8,052 nucleotides of DNA, taken from the NCBI GenBank assembly GCA_002317245.1, contig DCIU01000031.1:3762-11813 (forward strand), written 5' to 3'. This document shows positions 5,954 through 8,052 of the stretch, one piece after another. Each line of letters begins with the position of its first letter. The stretch's first letter is position 1. The notes under the pieces are model-generated. The model saw only the letters and a program-made list of their open reading frames with translations, was not told the DNA's origin and made no database searches. Origin of the DNA: Lachnospiraceae bacterium UBA1718 (GTDB lineage: Bacteria > Bacillota > Clostridia > Lachnospirales > Lachnospiraceae). The position numbers and the translations under genes are program-made.

Positions 5954-8052
5954 ATGAAAAAGAATTTGATCAGATGGGGAGTGATAATTGTCACCTTTTT
6001 GGCGGCATGTTTGTTCTTCTCTATTTATCTTAATCAGGGTACTACTGATATGACTGTGGACATGACAGAGCCAAGTCTTCCAGTAGCTTATATAGATTAT
6101 GACGGTACCTATGTCAACGAGATGCACGGCTATCTGACTAAGATGGACTGCAGTACGCTAAGGGACAGTGTGACTCCAATTGGTGACGATAGGGAGGTCA
6201 GATTCAAGATCGACAAGTACGGCCAGACTATCTCCTCAATTAAGATTGAGGTGCGTAGTGCCGATGGAAATAGACTTATTGAGGACACTCAGGTCCTCAG
6301 ATACAACGACTACAAGGATTACACAGAATGTACAGTTGAGCTTAAGGACCTTATTGATAAGGGTAAGGAATATAACCTCATCATCGTGGTTACCCTTATT
6401 GATGACAGAACGGTATATTACTATACAAGAGTAATCCAGAATGAGAATGCCAATCCTTCAGACAAGATTGCCTTTGTCACAGACTTCAATAACAAGACTT
6501 TCTCCAAGGATAATATCAAGGAGCTGTCTGCATATATGGAGCCTAACTCAGAGGGTGACAATACTACTCTGGGAGTGGTCACCATTCACAGTAATATGAA
6601 CCAGCTGACCTGGGGCAATCTTACCCCTAGAATCAAGACCCTGCCATCCATCACCATTGAGGAGATAGGCGACACAATGTCTTCTCTCGAGATGAAGTAT
6701 GTTGTCAGCGTGGTCGAGAACAGGACTGAGCATTTCTACAATATAACTGAATACTACCGAATTCGTGTGACTTCCCAGAGGAATTATCTTCTTTCCTTTA
6801 ATAGAAAAATGGACGAGATTTTCATTATGGATAAGTCTTCCTTTGCTAACGACAAGATTGGGATGGGCATCCAGAGTGAGGAAATCCAGATGATGGAGAG
6901 TGAGGATGGCGAGATACTGGCCTTCGAGAATGACGGTCGTCTCTACTGTTACAATGCAACAGATAACAAGCTTGAGAGACTCTTTGCTTTCTATGATACT
7001 CCATCAGATGATTACAGAAGCAGGTACAGGGGAGCTGAGGTTAAGATCCTTGATGTAGAGGAGAATGGCAATGTAGCCTTCCTTGTATATGGATATATGA
7101 ACAGAGGTGTCCACGAGGGAGAAGTTGGTGTAATTCAGTATTATTACAACAGCCAGCTCAATACCATCGAGGAACAGGTATTTATTCCATACTATGGATC
7201 GCAGGACATTTTACGATGCGACATAGAGACTCTTAGCTATCACAATACTGCGGGTGACCTCTTCGTATTCATAGATGGCGTAGTATACAGAATTCAGGCC
7301 GGTACAAGAGAAGTACAGGTCATTGCTGACAATATTAACGAGGATACCTTCTTCGTATCCAAGAGCGCCAAGACCTTCGTATGGCAGGATAAGGACGAGG
7401 CTGATGAGAATAATATCACCTCCAACCTGACTGTAATGAGTCTTACCAACGGACAGACTGAGTATGTGGAGAAGAACAGGTTTGAGTACGTTAAGCCTAT
7501 GGGCTTCATGAATGAGGACCTTATCTATGGTATCAGCTTCGAGGATGATCTGATTCGTAACAAGCTGGGTGATATTACGATTCCTATGAACAGAATCGTG
7601 ATTCAGAATGATGCTGGTGATATCCTGAAGGAGTATAACTTCGATGATATCTACGTAACTGGTGGCGAGATTGAAGGCAACCAGATTACTCTGCACAGAG
7701 CCAAGAAGGACGACAGTGGTAGGCTCATTCCTATAGTGGATGACCATATAACCAACAATACAGAGGTTGATCCAGGCAAGAATACTATCGAGTACGCCAA
7801 TACTGAGATGTATGAGAGAATCACTCAGATTAAGTTGAAGAGGATCGTCGATACCAAGAGCCTTAAGATGCTTACTCCACGAGAAGTATTATATGAAGGT
7901 GGTAGAAACGTGGAGATAACTAACACTGAGACCAAGGACAGGTTCTTAGTATATGGTGATGGTGAGATTGTAGGAATATACGATAAGGTAGCCAAGGCCG
8001 TGGATTCGGCATATGAGATAAGAGGAACAGTTACTGATATAAATGGTAACGA
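5954..8052 (+). CDS. Large membrane-anchored protein of unknown function (3' end outside window)
   Basis: From ATG 5954 the frame is open for 699 codons and runs off the window, so the protein is longer. I do not recognise it. The N-terminus MKKNLIRW then a hydrophobic stretch (about 9-26) forms a signal anchor; the rest is hydrophilic, rich in Asp, Glu, Asn and Tyr, and so is probably outside the cell. Residues about 40-170 are beta-rich, with alternating hydrophobic strands (for example YNLIIVVTLIDDRTVYYYTRVI). From about 317 to 560 there are some five repeats of strand-turn-strand units with D/N-G turns (starting near 317, 362, 427, 466 and 512), resembling beta-propeller blades. This is by eye only. 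LAAC at 16-19 resembles a lipobox but lies inside the hydrophobic stretch. No Shine-Dalgarno is visible before the ATG. Codon use resembles the atp genes, with somewhat more C-ending codons. An in-frame ATG at 5924 lies inside the terminator loop and stem and is less likely. Function is unknown; no link to ATP synthase is shown. Confidence 0.8.
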   Translation, partial: MKKNLIRWGVIIVTFLAACLFFSIYLNQGTTDMTVDMTEPSLPVAYIDYDGTYVNEMHGYLTKMDCSTLRDSVTPIGDDREVRFKIDKYGQTISSIKIEVRSADGNRLIEDTQVLRYNDYKDYTECTVELKDLIDKGKEYNLIIVVTLIDDRTVYYYTRVIQNENANPSDKIAFVTDFNNKTFSKDNIKELSAYMEPNSEGDNTTLGVVTIHSNMNQLTWGNLTPRIKTLPSITIEEIGDTMSSLEMKYVVSVVENRTEHFYNITEYYRIRVTSQRNYLLSFNRKMDEIFIMDKSSFANDKIGMGIQSEEIQMMESEDGEILAFENDGRLYCYNATDNKLERLFAFYDTPSDDYRSRYRGAEVKILDVEENGNVAFLVYGYMNRGVHEGEVGVIQYYYNSQLNTIEEQVFIPYYGSQDILRCDIETLSYHNTAGDLFVFIDGVVYRIQAGTREVQVIADNINEDTFFVSKSAKTFVWQDKDEADENNITSNLTVMSLTNGQTEYVEKNRFEYVKPMGFMNEDLIYGISFEDDLIRNKLGDITIPMNRIVIQNDAGDILKEYNFDDIYVTGGEIEGNQITLHRAKKDDSGRLIPIVDDHITNNTEVDPGKNTIEYANTEMYERITQIKLKRIVDTKSLKMLTPREVLYEGGRNVEITNTETKDRFLVYGDGEIVGIYDKVAKAVDSAYEIRGTVTDINGN

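Noticed and set aside
5999..6010. Lipobox LAAC (residues 16-19) as a lipoprotein signal in the unknown protein
   Set aside because: The hydrophobic stretch continues for about seven residues after the Cys, so an uncleaved membrane anchor is more likely; a lipoprotein cannot be fully excluded.
6180..6434. Forward open frame of 84 codons in another frame
   Set aside because: It is nested in the large downstream gene and its Arg/Ser/Thr-rich product looks like out-of-frame translation.
7211..7747. Minus-strand open frame of 178 codons
   Set aside because: It lies wholly inside the 699-codon forward frame, has no recognisable product, and a second minus-strand frame overlaps it. It looks like a shadow of the forward gene's codon pattern.

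Overview
The window holds most of an F1Fo ATP synthase operon followed by the 5' part of a large uncharacterised gene, all on the + strand. Moderate-to-low GC, heavy AGA use for arginine, strong GGAGG-type ribosome binding sites and the protein sequences point to a Gram-positive anaerobe of the Clostridia. The closest fit is Lachnospiraceae (Butyrivibrio/Roseburia type), but this is inference from protein style and not from a database match.

Layout. Positions 1-159 are the 3' end of atpB (subunit a). Then come atpE (c), atpF (b), atpH (delta), atpA (alpha), atpG (gamma), atpD (beta) and atpC (epsilon), ending at 5890. This is the classic bacterial order B-E-F-H-A-G-D-C. Gaps are 19-58 bases, and atpF overlaps atpH by 13. 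A 14-bp hairpin with a T-rich tail (5907-5949) follows atpC. An open reading frame then starts at 5954 and runs off the window end: at least 699 residues, membrane-anchored, mostly extracellular, with beta-propeller-like repeats and no function I can name.

How the genes work together. Subunits a, b and c form the membrane Fo motor. Gamma and epsilon form the rotor stalk, delta joins b to the head, and alpha3beta3 makes or splits ATP. All visible catalytic motifs are intact. Subunit c carries the full set of side chains used for sodium binding in Ilyobacter tartaricus, so the enzyme is probably sodium-coupled. Epsilon carries every residue I recall from the ATP-binding site of Bacillus PS3 epsilon, so it may act as an ATP-sensing brake.

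The operon itself is ordinary core metabolism. No mobile element, CRISPR array, tRNA or rRNA was seen. The only part that might be undescribed is the large protein after the terminator.
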